From: Lachnospiraceae bacterium XPB1003
GTDB taxonomy: Bacteria > Bacillota > Clostridia > Lachnospirales > Lachnospiraceae
Assembly: GCA_900102065.1 (NCBI GenBank)
Contig: FMVK01000004.1
Coordinates: 62,001 to 126,000, forward strand
Length of the DNA stretch: 64,000 nt
Direction: 5' to 3'
Under the pieces are notes generated by a model that was not told where the DNA came from, searched no databases, and was given only the letters and a program-made list of their open reading frames with translations. How positions within the stretch are numbered: the stretch's first letter is position 1; every line of letters starts with the position of its first letter. The position numbers and the translations under genes are program-made. Of this stretch, positions 1 through 8,682 are shown piece by piece.

Positions 1-1179
1 GGAAGAGTGATGGGTGATGCAAAGCCGAAATATCTTAATTCGCCGGAGAGTGAGATATTCGAAAAAAGGAAGAACCTGTACGGCCTGAACTATGCCAGAG
101 TTTCCAGAAAGGATAATTTCATCCTTTGCGAAGGATATATGGATGTTATCGCACTTCATCAGGCGGGATTCAATCAGGCGGTCGCATCTCTCGGAACTGC
201 GTTTACACCGGAACAGGCCATGCTCCTTAAGCGCTTTTCCAAGAATGTACTTTTGGCATATGACAGTGACGGTGCAGGAGTAAATGCGGCGCTTAAGGCG
301 CTGGCGATCTTAAGTGAAATGGATATTAACGGTCGCGTGATAGATATGCGTCCGTATAAGGATCCTGATGAATTTATCAAAAATCTCGGGGCGGAAGAAT
401 TCCAAAAGCGTATAGATCATGCTGAAAACGGCTTCCTGTTTGAAGTAAGGCAAAGACGTGCGGAATATGTGATAGATGCGGAACATCCCGACAACAAGGC
501 TGCTTTTGCCAGGGATGTTGCGACGATGTTATGCAGATTCGAAGAAGAGATAGAACGAGAAAGCTATCTGACTTCCGTATCGGAACAGTACGGGATAGAT
601 GCGGGACAGCTCCGGAAAGCAGTGATCTCGCTTGCCGGAAGAGATGCGGGCAATAAGAAGATACTGAATCTCAGGACCAAAGATGATTCCGACAGAGAGA
701 TCAAAGCTAAAAAGGAAGAAGGCGCGGCAGCGGCCGCCGCAAAGGCACAGCGACTGTTACTTAACTGGCTTGCCAAGCGCCCCGAACTGTTTGATCATAT
801 AGGTGAAGATATCACAGAAGAAGATTTTACGGATCCGCTCTATAGAGTTGTGGCAGGAAAACTTTTTGATCAGATAGTGGCAGGTAAAGTGACTCCGGTT
901 TCCATTATGGATGGCTTTGAAGATAAGGAAGATCAGAGAAGAGTCGGTGAGATATTCTTTACCGAGATAGGCGGGCCCGAGCGGGAAGGTCTGATGCAGT
1001 CCGAAGAAATTTCTCCGGAAGATAAGGCGAAAGCCTTTCATGATGTAATAGTCAATATCAAAAAAAACAGTATCGAGAAACTGGCAGCCGAGTCTGGAAG
1101 CAGTATGGAGTCGCTGGATAAACTCCTTAAGGCTAAACGCACGCTGCAGGTTCTTGAGACCAAGAAATATACGATTTGA
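1..1179 (+). CDS. dnaG: DNA primase DnaG, C-terminal part (5' end outside window)
   Basis: Synthesises RNA primers at the replication fork. The reading frame is open from base 1, so the N-terminal zinc finger and part of the core lie off the left edge. The start GRVMGDAKPKYLNSPES is a typical mid-primase stretch. The TOPRIM domain follows, with the ILCEGYMDVIALHQ motif around fragment residues 40-53 and the acidic LAYDSDGAG motif around residues 83-91. The remainder is a helical region matching the helicase-interacting end of the protein. The stop overlaps the start of the next gene (TTGA), which suggests translational coupling. The identity is secure; only the fragment is visible. Confidence 0.95.
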   Translation, partial: GRVMGDAKPKYLNSPESEIFEKRKNLYGLNYARVSRKDNFILCEGYMDVIALHQAGFNQAVASLGTAFTPEQAMLLKRFSKNVLLAYDSDGAGVNAALKALAILSEMDINGRVIDMRPYKDPDEFIKNLGAEEFQKRIDHAENGFLFEVRQRRAEYVIDAEHPDNKAAFARDVATMLCRFEEEIERESYLTSVSEQYGIDAGQLRKAVISLAGRDAGNKKILNLRTKDDSDREIKAKKEEGAAAAAAKAQRLLLNWLAKRPELFDHIGEDITEEDFTDPLYRVVAGKLFDQIVAGKVTPVSIMDGFEDKEDQRRVGEIFFTEIGGPEREGLMQSEEISPEDKAKAFHDVIVNIKKNSIEKLAAESGSSMESLDKLLKAKRTLQVLETKKYTI

Positions 1180-1673
1180 AAAATAAAAGATCAGAACTGA
1201 TTATCAGGATAGTTTTTATTCTGCTTTCGATACTGTGGATGATAGTGATATATTCATTTTCCGCGGAACCGGCGGTGGAATCGGATGAAACAAGCGGTTT
1301 GGTCATGGCTTTTATAGCTGACCTGTTTGATATCGCCGATCCTGAACTTTTTGCACTTCGATATGAAGTTGTATTGAGAAAATGTGCTCATGCGACGGAG
1401 TATATGATACTTACATTACTCCTTTATGCAGCTTCTTACAGGAAAAAGGGAAGCTGTATCAGTAACATGATGTTGCCCTTTGTCATAGCGGTGCTTTATG
1501 CCTGCAGTGATGAGTATCATCAGCTTTTTGCCCCCGGCAGGGACGGGAATTTAAAGGATGTATTTATAGACTCCGCAGGTGCTGCCTTTGCTGTGGCAGT
1601 GATCACATTTTTACGGATAAAGAATTTAAAAGAAATAAAAGTAAAGAATACAGGAAATGACTATGGAGAATAA
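1176..1673 (+). CDS. VanZ-family membrane protein
   Basis: A 165-residue integral membrane protein with about four hydrophobic segments. It carries VanZ-family signatures: CAHATEYMILTLLLYA (around residues 70-85) and CSDEYHQLFAPGRDG (around 110-124), followed by a final helix containing DSAGA. VanZ proteins are linked to low-level teicoplanin resistance in one enterococcal transposon, but most chromosomal copies have no proven role. The TTG start overlaps the dnaG stop by 4 bases, and the end overlaps trmK by 17 bases, so it lies in a tight operon. Resistance should not be inferred from this gene. Confidence 0.85.
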   Translation: MKNKRSELIIRIVFILLSILWMIVIYSFSAEPAVESDETSGLVMAFIADLFDIADPELFALRYEVVLRKCAHATEYMILTLLLYAASYRKKGSCISNMMLPFVIAVLYACSDEYHQLFAPGRDGNLKDVFIDSAGAAFAVAVITFLRIKNLKEIKVKNTGNDYGE

Positions 1674-2415
1674 AAGCCTCGGTGAGAGACTTGATGCGGT
1701 GATGCGGCTGGCAGGAAGCGGGAAGTGTCTTGCGGATGCAGGGTGCGATCACGGTTATGTATGTATAAATCTGGTAAAGAACGGATCTTTTGAAAATGCC
1801 ATAGCCATGGATCTCAGGGAAGGTCCTCTTGCACATGCGAGGGTGAATGTTGCGGCAGCAGGATTATCTTCAAGGATAGCCTGCAGGATCTCGGACGGCC
1901 TGGCTTCTTTGGATAAAGGTGAAGCGGATACTGTCGTTGTGGCGGGAATGGGCGGTGAACTTATCTGTAAGATAATGGACAGGGAGCCCGAGAAATTCAG
2001 ATCCCTTGATCACTTCGTTCTTCAGCCCCAGTCGGAGATAAAGGAAGTACGCAGACATCTGAAGGAACTCGGATTTGCGATCACTGATGAAGCTGCCGTG
2101 AAGGATGACGGAAAATATTACTTTATGTTTCGTGTGAGCCCTGTTGCAGAACCGGTAGATGAAAGCGATGATGACTGTGAACAGGCATTGGCAGATAACT
2201 TCGGACGGATACTGATCGAGAAGAAGGATCCTGTCCTTAGAGAATGGCTCATTCATGAGAAGAGAGTTAAAGAGGATATATTAAAGGGCCTTGATAAAGG
2301 GAAAAATTCGGATGGGATGAGTGAGCCCGAGCTGCCGGATCGCATATTGCAGCGAAGACAGGAAATAAATGATTATATAAGGCTTATAGAGCTTGCGCTT
2401 GAGCGTATGGATTGA
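1657..2415 (+). CDS. trmK: tRNA (adenine(22)-N1)-methyltransferase TrmK
   Basis: A SAM-dependent enzyme predicted to methylate N1 of adenine 22 in tRNA. It has 252 residues, the family's usual length. The Rossmann-type SAM site is visible as CLADAGCDHGYVCINL (about residues 20-35) and VVVAGMGGELI (about 89-99), followed by FVLQPQSEIKEVRRHL, typical of the TrmK/YqfN family. A charged helical C-terminus (about residues 190-250) probably forms the coiled-coil domain. It lies directly before a Nif3-like gene, an arrangement common in Firmicutes. The ATG at 1657 overlaps the preceding gene; a second in-frame ATG lies two codons later and is equally possible. Confidence 0.92.
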   Translation: MTMENKSLGERLDAVMRLAGSGKCLADAGCDHGYVCINLVKNGSFENAIAMDLREGPLAHARVNVAAAGLSSRIACRISDGLASLDKGEADTVVVAGMGGELICKIMDREPEKFRSLDHFVLQPQSEIKEVRRHLKELGFAITDEAAVKDDGKYYFMFRVSPVAEPVDESDDDCEQALADNFGRILIEKKDPVLREWLIHEKRVKEDILKGLDKGKNSDGMSEPELPDRILQRRQEINDYIRLIELALERMD

Positions 2416-2440
2416 ATGAAGATCCCGAAAGGAGATATGT

Positions 2441-3223
2441 ATGTTTCTTGAAGAAGTGATCTCTAAGCTGGAAGAATTATCTCCGCCTTCATTTGCGGAA
2501 AGCTGGGACAATTCCGGACTGATGTGCGGAAGAAACAGGAAGGAAGTAAAGAATATCTTGCTGTCTGTTGACGCAACGGATCCTGTTGTTGAAGAAGCTG
2601 TGCTCACGGGAGCCGACCTTCTTCTTACTCATCATCCGCTTATATTTACTTCCATATCACATATTTCCGAGAATGATATAACAGGAAGAAGGCTGCTTAA
2701 ACTTATTTCATCGGATATAGCCTGCTATGCGATGCATACGAATTTCGATGTGGTTGGAATGGCGGATGAAGCAGCGGACAGGCTTGATCTGAAAGAAAGA
2801 TCGGTACTCATGGTGACAAGTGAGGATGCTCTGTCGAAAGAAGGTATCGGAAGAGTCGGTGATCTTGGACAGGAGATGACTCTTGCCGATTGTGCGGAAA
2901 TGGTAAAGGATGTCTTTCTTGTAGACAGCGTCAGAGTCTATGGTGATCCTGCAAAGAAAGTAAAGCGTGCGGCCATATCTCCGGGATCCGGAAAGAAGAT
3001 GAGCAAATATGCGATAGCCGCATCCGCGGATGTGCTGATCACGGGAGATATGGATCATCATGAAGGCATTGATGCCGTTGCATCGGGACTTGCGGTCATC
3101 GATGCGGGACACTGGGGAATAGAAAAGATATTCTGTACTTATATGAGGGATTTTATCCTGAAGGAAATGCCGGGAATAAATGTAAGTATTGCATCTCAGG
3201 CATCACCCTTTACGGTTATCTGA
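2441..3223 (+). CDS. Nif3-like dinuclear metal centre protein (YqfO family)
   Basis: A 260-residue member of the Nif3/YqfO family of hexameric proteins with a two-metal centre. Candidate metal ligands are visible in LLLTHHPLIF (about residues 60-69), MHTNFD (about 97-102), TGDMDHHEG (about 203-211) and DAGHWGIEK (near the end). The central extra domain found in some Firmicute homologues (PII-like) is absent, so this is the short form. Some homologues have been reported as GTP cyclohydrolase-like or chaperone-like, but the cellular function is unsettled. A clear AAAGGAGAT ribosome site precedes the ATG. It follows trmK closely and is probably cotranscribed. Confidence 0.9.
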   Translation: MFLEEVISKLEELSPPSFAESWDNSGLMCGRNRKEVKNILLSVDATDPVVEEAVLTGADLLLTHHPLIFTSISHISENDITGRRLLKLISSDIACYAMHTNFDVVGMADEAADRLDLKERSVLMVTSEDALSKEGIGRVGDLGQEMTLADCAEMVKDVFLVDSVRVYGDPAKKVKRAAISPGSGKKMSKYAIAASADVLITGDMDHHEGIDAVASGLAVIDAGHWGIEKIFCTYMRDFILKEMPGINVSIASQASPFTVI

Positions 3224-3244
3224 AAAATGAGGAGGTAAAAAGAA

Positions 3245-4906
3245 ATGAGCGAAATCACACTGACTATCGATGGTGAAAAGAAAAAGTATCCTGCGGGAAC
3301 CAGCTTTGAGCAGATCGCGGATGAGTATCAGAGCAGATATGACGGCCAGATAGCGCTGGTTACAGAGAATGGAACATACAGGGAGCTTCATAAGAAGATA
3401 AAGAAGGATGCCACGCTCGACTTCATTACATTTAAGGATGTCAGCGGACATAAGACATATGTAAGAACGGCAATTCTTATCCTGATGAAGGCTCTTGATG
3501 ATGAGCTTAAGAATGATAAGTCCAAGCAGTTCAAGGTGGAATTCGTAGTAGGAAACGGCTACTACGTAAATCCTTTGTTTGATACCGAGATTACGGAAGA
3601 ATTTGTCGAGAATGTAAAAAAGAGAATGATGAAGATGGTGGAGGATAAACTCCCGATCGTGAAGTCATCTCTGCCCACAGCGGAAGCCCGCGCTTTATTT
3701 GCGGAAGCGGGAATGAATGATAAGGACAGGCTTTTCAAATTCAGACGCGGATCAAGTGTAAATATATATGATCTTGACGGATATAAAGATTATTTTTACG
3801 GATACATGATGCCCAATGCAGGCTATATCAAATACTTTGATCTGAAGCCTTATAAGATGGGGCTTATTCTTCTCCTTCCGGAAGCTTCGGAACCTACGAT
3901 CGTCAGACCTTTCATTCCCAGAGAGAAACTCTTCAATGCATTGTGGACAGGTGAAGAGTGGGGACAGAAGCTCCGCATCAGTACTGTGGGAGATCTGAAT
4001 GAGCGTATTTGTTCCGGAGGAATGGGTGATGTCATTCTTGTGCAGGAGGCTCTTCAGGAGAGAAGGATAGCTGAGATCGCATCGGATATTGTAAAGCGCG
4101 GCGGCGTTAAGTTCGTTATGATCGCAGGACCTTCATCTTCCGGTAAGACCACATTTTCTCACAGGCTTTCGATCCAGCTTGCAAGCTTCGGTCTGTCACC
4201 TCATACTATCGGAGTTGATGATTATTTCAAGAACAGACAGGATACGCCTAAGGACGAAGACGGTAATTATAATTTCGAGTGTCTTGAAGCTATCGATGTT
4301 GAACTTTTCAATTCGGATATGTTAAAGCTCTTAAAGGGTGAAAGAGTCGAACTTCCGAGTTTCAATTTCGTAACGGGAAGCAGAGAGTATAAGGGTAATT
4401 ACAAGCAGCTTGGCCCCGATGATATCCTTGTCATCGAAGGTATCCACGGATTAAATGATAAGATGAGCTATGCACTTCCCGTTGAGAGTAAGTACAAGAT
4501 CTACATCAGTGCGCTTACTTCACTCAATATTGACGAGCACAACAGGATACCGACGACGGATAACAGACTGTTACGCCGTTTAGTCAGAGATGCAAGGACC
4601 AGAGGCGCAAGCGCGGAGAGGACTATAGGAATGTGGCCTTCGGTCAGACGCGGTGAAGAAGAGAATATCTTCCCTTTCCAGGAAAATGTCGATGCAACAT
4701 TTAATTCCGCATCAATATTTGAGCTTGCGGCTTTAAAGCCCATAGCAGAGCCGTTGCTTTATTCCGTAACTCCTGACAAGCCGGAGTATTATGAAGCAAA
4801 GAGACTGCTTAAGTTCCTTGACTATTTCCTTGCTATAGACTCAGAACATCTTCCGTTTAATTCGATCGTGCGTGAGTTTGTGGGCGGAAGCTGCTTCAAA
4901 GTCTGA
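3245..4906 (+). CDS. Nucleoside kinase with N-terminal TGS/ThrRS-like region (uridine kinase-like)
   Basis: A 553-residue fusion known in Clostridia. Residues 1-60 resemble a TGS domain (ITLTIDGEKKKYPAGTSFEQ). Residues 60-220 resemble the N-terminal editing-side region of threonyl-tRNA synthetase. A P-loop kinase follows, with Walker A AGPSSSGKTTFSHRL around residues 293-307, then IGVDDYFKNRQDTP and DILVIEGIHGLNDKM, as in uridine kinase/phosphoribulokinase-type enzymes. Phosphorylation of a nucleoside using a nucleotide donor is therefore expected, but the exact substrate cannot be read from sequence. It has a GAGGT ribosome site and starts 21 bases after the Nif3-like gene. No ThrRS catalytic domain is present. 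Confidence 0.88.
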   Translation: MSEITLTIDGEKKKYPAGTSFEQIADEYQSRYDGQIALVTENGTYRELHKKIKKDATLDFITFKDVSGHKTYVRTAILILMKALDDELKNDKSKQFKVEFVVGNGYYVNPLFDTEITEEFVENVKKRMMKMVEDKLPIVKSSLPTAEARALFAEAGMNDKDRLFKFRRGSSVNIYDLDGYKDYFYGYMMPNAGYIKYFDLKPYKMGLILLLPEASEPTIVRPFIPREKLFNALWTGEEWGQKLRISTVGDLNERICSGGMGDVILVQEALQERRIAEIASDIVKRGGVKFVMIAGPSSSGKTTFSHRLSIQLASFGLSPHTIGVDDYFKNRQDTPKDEDGNYNFECLEAIDVELFNSDMLKLLKGERVELPSFNFVTGSREYKGNYKQLGPDDILVIEGIHGLNDKMSYALPVESKYKIYISALTSLNIDEHNRIPTTDNRLLRRLVRDARTRGASAERTIGMWPSVRRGEEENIFPFQENVDATFNSASIFELAALKPIAEPLLYSVTPDKPEYYEAKRLLKFLDYFLAIDSEHLPFNSIVREFVGGSCFKV

Positions 4907-4983
4907 TCACAAAGGCTTTAGTCATTTTGTTAAAAAATGCGTGATCAATAAGCAAAATATTCTGACAGACTTTTCACAATCGG

Positions 4984-4994
4984 TATGTTAAAAT
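4984..4994 (+). promoter_or_regulatory. Extended -10 promoter of rnpB
   Basis: TATGTTAAAAT gives an extended -10 (TG at 4986-4987, TAAAAT at 4989-4994). The first paired base of the RNase P RNA (5002) lies 7 bases downstream, exactly where transcription should begin. A CTGACA at 4962-4967 is too far upstream (21-base spacer) to be a standard -35. Confidence 0.6.
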
Positions 4995-5001
4995 CGTGAT
5001 G

Positions 5002-5343
5002 AAGCGGAACGGATGATCGCATGCGCAAGCGTGAGGAAAGTCCGGGCTTCACAGGGCAGGATGCCGGATAACGTCCGGCGGAGGCGACTCCCGGGAAAGT
5101 GCAACAGAAAACAAACAGCCGCGCAAACGGTAATGGTGAAAAGGCAGTGTAAGAGACTACCGGTCTGACGGTAACGGCAGACGCATTGTAAACCCCATCC
5201 GAAGCAAGACCAAACAGAGGACTATGGGCCGGCCCGGTCCGTCTTCAGGTAGGTCGCTAAAGCCTGGTGGTAACATCAGGATCAGACAGATGATCATCTC
5301 GGCGCGAAAGCGCTATGACAGAACCCGGCTTACAGTTCCGCTT
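5002..5343 (+). ncRNA. rnpB: RNase P RNA, bacterial class A
   Basis: The catalytic RNA of RNase P, which cuts the 5' leader from precursor tRNAs. The conserved GAGGAAAGTCCGGGC segment is at 5032-5046 and the matching ACAGAACCCGGCTTAC block at about 5318-5333. The ends pair perfectly as helix P1: AAGCGGAAC at 5002-5010 with GTTCCGCTT at 5335-5343, which fixes both ends. Other landmarks include a GTAAACCCC segment near 5190 and GGTAGGTCGCTAAA near 5250. A 342-nt length and these motifs fit class A rather than the Bacillus class B. It is transcribed from its own promoter, upstream of rarA. Confidence 0.96.
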
Positions 5344-5399
5344 TTATTTGTAAACAAGGATAAAGAGATCATTTCTCCGATATCCATCTATAGACAGCC

Positions 5400-5438
5400 T
5401 CATATTCCGGTTCGGATAGTTCCGGCCCGGGAATATGA
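5400..5438 (+). other. Stem-loop between rnpB and rarA
   Basis: TCATATTCC (5400-5408) pairs perfectly with GGAATATGA (5430-5438), with a GC-rich loop between. No T-run follows, so it is unlikely to be an intrinsic terminator. It lies 27 bases before the rarA start codon and could be an rnpB 3' processing or stability element, or part of the rarA leader. Confidence 0.35.
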
Positions 5439-5465
5439 TCCTTAGAACCTGAGAGTAAGAAGAGA

Positions 5466-6845
5466 ATGTCAGGCAAGAATGACGGAAGTATAGATATTTT
5501 TTCATATATGCAGACCATTGGTGAAAAGGATGCGGAAAAAGAATCACCTCTTGCAGCCAGGATGCGTCCGGAAACTCTTGATGAGATCGTGGGACAGTCG
5601 CATATAATAGGAAAGGATAAGCTGCTTTACAGAGCAGTCAAGGCAGACAGGATCAGTTCTTTGATCTTTTACGGTCCTCCCGGAACGGGAAAGACCACTC
5701 TCGCAAAAGTCATTGCAAATACTACCAGTGCTGTTTTTGAACAGATCAATGCCACCACCTCCGGCAAAAAGGATATGGGGGATGTGATTGAAAAGGCAAA
5801 GCAGGAGAGGGTTCTTAAAGGAAAAAGGACCATTCTTTTTATTGACGAGATACACAGATTCAACAAGGCACAACAGGATTTTCTCCTTCCTTATGTTGAG
5901 GACGGAACCATAATCCTTATCGGAGCTACTACCGAGAATCCTTACTTTGAGGTAAACGGGGCTCTGATATCACGTTCAAATATCTTTGAACTTCATTCAC
6001 TTTCCGCGGAGGATCTCGAGATCCTGATCAAGCGTGCCGTATATGATGAGAAAAAGGGCATGGGAGCATATGACGCCGTGATAGATGATGATGCGGTTTC
6101 TTTTCTTGCGGATCAGGCAGGCGGAGATGCGAGAAGTGCGCTTAATGCGGTTGAATTGGGCGTGCTCACCACTGAACGCTCAGAAGACGGAAAGATACAT
6201 CTGACAATAGATGTGATCCAGGAATGCGTTCAGAAGCGCCGTGTCAAGTTTGATAAGACAGGCGACAATCATTATGATACTATTTCTGCTTTTATAAAGA
6301 GTATGAGAGGTTCCGATCCGGATGCGGCGGTTTATTATCTTGCAAAGATGCTTTATGCCGGCGAGGATATAAAATTTATCGCCCGCAGGATAATGATATG
6401 CGCTGCGGAGGATGTCGGACTTGCGGATCCTCAGGCACTTACCGTTGCAACATCTGCCGCACTTGCAGTTGAAAGGATCGGCATGCCGGAGAGTCAGATA
6501 ATACTCGCGGAAGCAGTTAATTACGTGGCTTCGGCGCCCAAGAGTAACGCGTCGAACAATTCGATAGAGAAAGCTCTTAATTGTGTGGAGGAAAAAGGAG
6601 ACCTGCCTGTTCCGAATCACTTAAGGGATGCCCACTACAAGGGGGCGGCAAAACTTGGCCGTGGAGAGGGATATTTGTATGCACATGATTATCCCGGGCA
6701 TTATGTTGAACAGCAATATCTGCCTTATGAGCTGACCGGCGAAAAATTCTATGAGCCGACAGAACAGGGGTATGAGAAAAAAGTTCGTGACCACCTTGCA
6801 CGACTTAGGAACCATGCGGAGAAGCCGCAGGGAAAGGAGGAGTGA
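5466..6845 (+). CDS. rarA: Replication-associated recombination protein A (RarA/MgsA AAA+ ATPase)
   Basis: A 459-residue AAA+ ATPase of the RarA/Mgs1/WRNIP1 family, thought to act at stalled forks with SSB and RecA. The clamp-loader-like core starts with RMRPETLDEIVGQSHI (about residues 30-46). Walker A is FYGPPGTGKTTLAK (about 67-80), Walker B is ILFIDEIHRFNKAQQ (about 122-136), and sensor 1 is GATTENPYFEV (about 156-166). The C-terminal tetramerisation/MgsA region includes YVASAPKSNAS and YLYAHDYPGHYVEQQYLP, both characteristic of the family. The start follows an AAGAAGAG ribosome site. Length is normal for the family. Confidence 0.95.
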   Translation: MSGKNDGSIDIFSYMQTIGEKDAEKESPLAARMRPETLDEIVGQSHIIGKDKLLYRAVKADRISSLIFYGPPGTGKTTLAKVIANTTSAVFEQINATTSGKKDMGDVIEKAKQERVLKGKRTILFIDEIHRFNKAQQDFLLPYVEDGTIILIGATTENPYFEVNGALISRSNIFELHSLSAEDLEILIKRAVYDEKKGMGAYDAVIDDDAVSFLADQAGGDARSALNAVELGVLTTERSEDGKIHLTIDVIQECVQKRRVKFDKTGDNHYDTISAFIKSMRGSDPDAAVYYLAKMLYAGEDIKFIARRIMICAAEDVGLADPQALTVATSAALAVERIGMPESQIILAEAVNYVASAPKSNASNNSIEKALNCVEEKGDLPVPNHLRDAHYKGAAKLGRGEGYLYAHDYPGHYVEQQYLPYELTGEKFYEPTEQGYEKKVRDHLARLRNHAEKPQGKEE

Positions 6846-6907
6846 TTTACTGTAGCTTTCATGCCGCAAAAAGAATTTTGTATTATGAGTGTGGGAGTTT
6901 GAATATC

Positions 6908-7501
6908 ATGAGAGTTGAATTATACACAGACCCCGGAGAGGATAAGGATAGCATTCTTTCGGGATTTGCAAAATGGCTTGAGAGTCTTCCTGAAGTAAGA
7001 AAAAATCTGCCCGGGCAGATAGTGGGTGCAGACAACGTGAGATGGAAGATACCGTCAGTCAGCGAAGTTGTTTTTTTATGCTTTGATAATGAAGAGAAGA
7101 ACATGTGCCTGCCTGTTAAAGGCGGATTTACATTTGTGAGTGTTAACAATATTGTCAGGGCTCTGCACTTCGGCCGAAAGGCTGTTTTTTATTTCAAGGA
7201 CGGAACGAGTCATGAATTCAACGCTTCACTGAAGGATCTGAATGAAGTGTTCTCAAAATACGGATATATTTTCAGCCGTGTGAACCGAACCGAATTTATC
7301 AACTTGACATATACTTACAGGATCTGCGGAAGAGAGTGTATTCTCAAAGACGGGTACAGAACAACGCTTAGCAAAGCGTATATTCCGGCCGTAAGAAAAA
7401 AATGCTGCGAACTTTGTGTTTCCGGAAAGATGAAAGAGATCGGAAAAACAAATAAAGGCAGTCGCGGGAGAAAAGTAAAGGAATTTCAATCCCGTTTCTG
7501 A
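6908..7501 (+). CDS. LytTR-family DNA-binding protein
   Basis: A predicted transcription regulator of 197 residues. Residues about 75-165 fit a LytTR domain: VNNIVRALHFGRKAVFYF, then SLKDLNEVF, FSRVNRTEFINL (the family's R-x-x-x-x-x-V/I-N signature) and the final CILKDGYRTTLSKAYIPA strand. The N-terminal 70 residues are not a recognisable receiver domain. The frame is open upstream to 6842, but the ATG at 6908 is preferred because GGGAG lies 10 bases before it and the upstream 22 codons look like leader. A short basic tail (GKTNKGSRGRKVK) follows the domain. Targets are unknown. The next element downstream is a structured RNA candidate. Confidence 0.75.
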   Translation: MRVELYTDPGEDKDSILSGFAKWLESLPEVRKNLPGQIVGADNVRWKIPSVSEVVFLCFDNEEKNMCLPVKGGFTFVSVNNIVRALHFGRKAVFYFKDGTSHEFNASLKDLNEVFSKYGYIFSRVNRTEFINLTYTYRICGRECILKDGYRTTLSKAYIPAVRKKCCELCVSGKMKEIGKTNKGSRGRKVKEFQSRF

Positions 7502-7545
7502 CGCAGAAAACGCAATAAGTTAACATAAAATATTTTACCACCCCA

Positions 7546-7713
7546 TATTGTGTTAGTATGTGGACAGTCAGGCCGCTGAAGTTTCGGACTTACAGTTCTT
7601 TAAAGTCCAGGGCTCCTGTCGGATCGTCTTTATCCCTGCCATGTTCAACGTGCTTGCAATAAAAGAAAGCGCCATCAGATAACAGGTCATCTGACAGCGC
7701 TTTTCTTTTTTTA
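7546..7713 (+). ncRNA. Putative structured RNA ending in an intrinsic terminator (family unassigned; 6S-like shape possible)
   Basis: A 209-base gene-free interval contains two long complementary arms: 7546-7572 pairs with 7635-7661 in an imperfect stem of over 20 pairs, including G-U pairs. The enclosed 62 bases form an inner hairpin (GGACTT 7586-7591 with AAGTCC 7603-7608). A strong terminator (7664-7713) follows at once. A long closing stem around an open internal region recalls 6S RNA, but the length is short for it (about 116 nt between stem ends) and no family consensus could be confirmed. No convincing promoter was found just upstream, so processing from the lytTR transcript is possible. 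Confidence 0.35.
7664..7713 (+). terminator. Bidirectional intrinsic terminator
   Basis: AGAAAGCGCCATCAGAT (7664-7680) pairs with ATCTGACAGCGCTTTTCT (7689-7706), with an 8-base loop. A T-rich run follows on the + strand (TTTTCTTTTTTT), with a poorer one on the minus strand. It ends the + unit containing lytTR and the candidate RNA, and probably also the convergent radical SAM gene. Confidence 0.85.
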
Positions 7714-8682
7714 AATATTTTTGCCCTGGTAACTTCCTCTGGCTTTCATTTCTTTTAATAATCCGTTTAGTACAGCTTTTTTGTCCGTGCTCCATCCCGG
7801 TGCGATCAGTATATCCCGTGGACCGTCTCCGGTAAGCCTGTGTATAACTATATCGGGAGAAAGATGTTCTATGCATGATATTAATATATCTATATATTCG
7901 GTTTTGGAAAGAACATCGAACTTCCTTGCAGAGAAATCATCGGCAAGGTCGGTTCCGGCAAGAACATGCAGGAGCTGGAGCTTGATTCCGAATACGGGGA
8001 AAGTATTGATATACTCGATGGTTTGGAGCATCTGTTCCTTGCTTTCGCCGGGAAGCCCAAGTATCACATGAACGATAACGGGGATACCTGCATCATGGAG
8101 TTTCATGACAGCAGATTCGAATACCGAATTGTCATAGCCTCTTCTTATATATCTTATGCTTTCTCTGTGAATGGTCTGAAGTCCGAGCTCGATCCATATG
8201 AATTTATCGGGATATGATCTTTTCAGTTCCGATAATAAAGCAATAACATCATCCGGAAGACAGTCGGGTCTTGTTCCTATGGATATACCGGCAGTTTCTG
8301 TATCCTCAAGTGCTGCGGTATAAAGAGCGCGGAGTCTGTCAGAGGGAGCGTAAGTATTGGTATAGGGCTGAAAGTAGGCGAGGTATCTGCCACCGTTGTA
8401 TTTGCTGCGGATAAAAGCCTTGCCTTCCGTAAGCTGCGAGGCTATATCCGGAGTTTCATCACCGCTTCCGTAAACGGGAACCGCAAATTCTCCGGATCCA
8501 CCCTGAGAACAGAAGATACATCCCCTGGTGTCGAGACTTCCGTCCCGCACCGGGCATGTCATTCCGCCGTCCAAAGCTATCTTGTATATCTTCTCTCCGT
8601 ATACTGTTTGAAAGTAATGATTCAGAGAGTAATAGGGCTTATCGCCCCACATATGTGTTTTTGAATCTTCGGGCATGATCAC
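7711..8682 (-). CDS. TIGR01212-type radical SAM protein (YhcC family)
   Basis: A 323-residue radical SAM enzyme. The cluster-binding cysteines occur in TCPVRDGSLDTRGCIFC (about residues 43-59), with the spacing of the YhcC/TIGR01212 family, not the classic CxxxCxxC. Other family features are YLAYFQPYTNTYAP, the SAM-side GTRPDCLPDDVI, and WIELGLQTIHRES. The reaction and substrate are unknown. The GTG at 8682 overlaps the malic enzyme stop (GTGA); an ATG two codons later (8676) is an equally good start. Coupling to the malic enzyme gene is therefore translational, though a metabolic link is unproven. Confidence 0.85.
   Translation of the reverse strand: MIMPEDSKTHMWGDKPYYSLNHYFQTVYGEKIYKIALDGGMTCPVRDGSLDTRGCIFCSQGGSGEFAVPVYGSGDETPDIASQLTEGKAFIRSKYNGGRYLAYFQPYTNTYAPSDRLRALYTAALEDTETAGISIGTRPDCLPDDVIALLSELKRSYPDKFIWIELGLQTIHRESIRYIRRGYDNSVFESAVMKLHDAGIPVIVHVILGLPGESKEQMLQTIEYINTFPVFGIKLQLLHVLAGTDLADDFSARKFDVLSKTEYIDILISCIEHLSPDIVIHRLTGDGPRDILIAPGWSTDKKAVLNGLLKEMKARGSYQGKNI

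Noticed and set aside
4904-4947. TGATCAC/GTGATCA inverted repeat with inner hairpin after the nucleoside kinase
   Set aside because: No T-run follows and the loop is long; it is not convincing as a terminator or operator.
5224-5445. 73-residue open frame inside and after rnpB
   Set aside because: It lies within the conserved 3' half of the RNase P RNA and has no ribosome site.
7568-7876. Minus-strand frame over the terminator and the radical SAM 3' end
   Set aside because: It overlaps the well-supported radical SAM gene and the structured RNA; no ribosome site.
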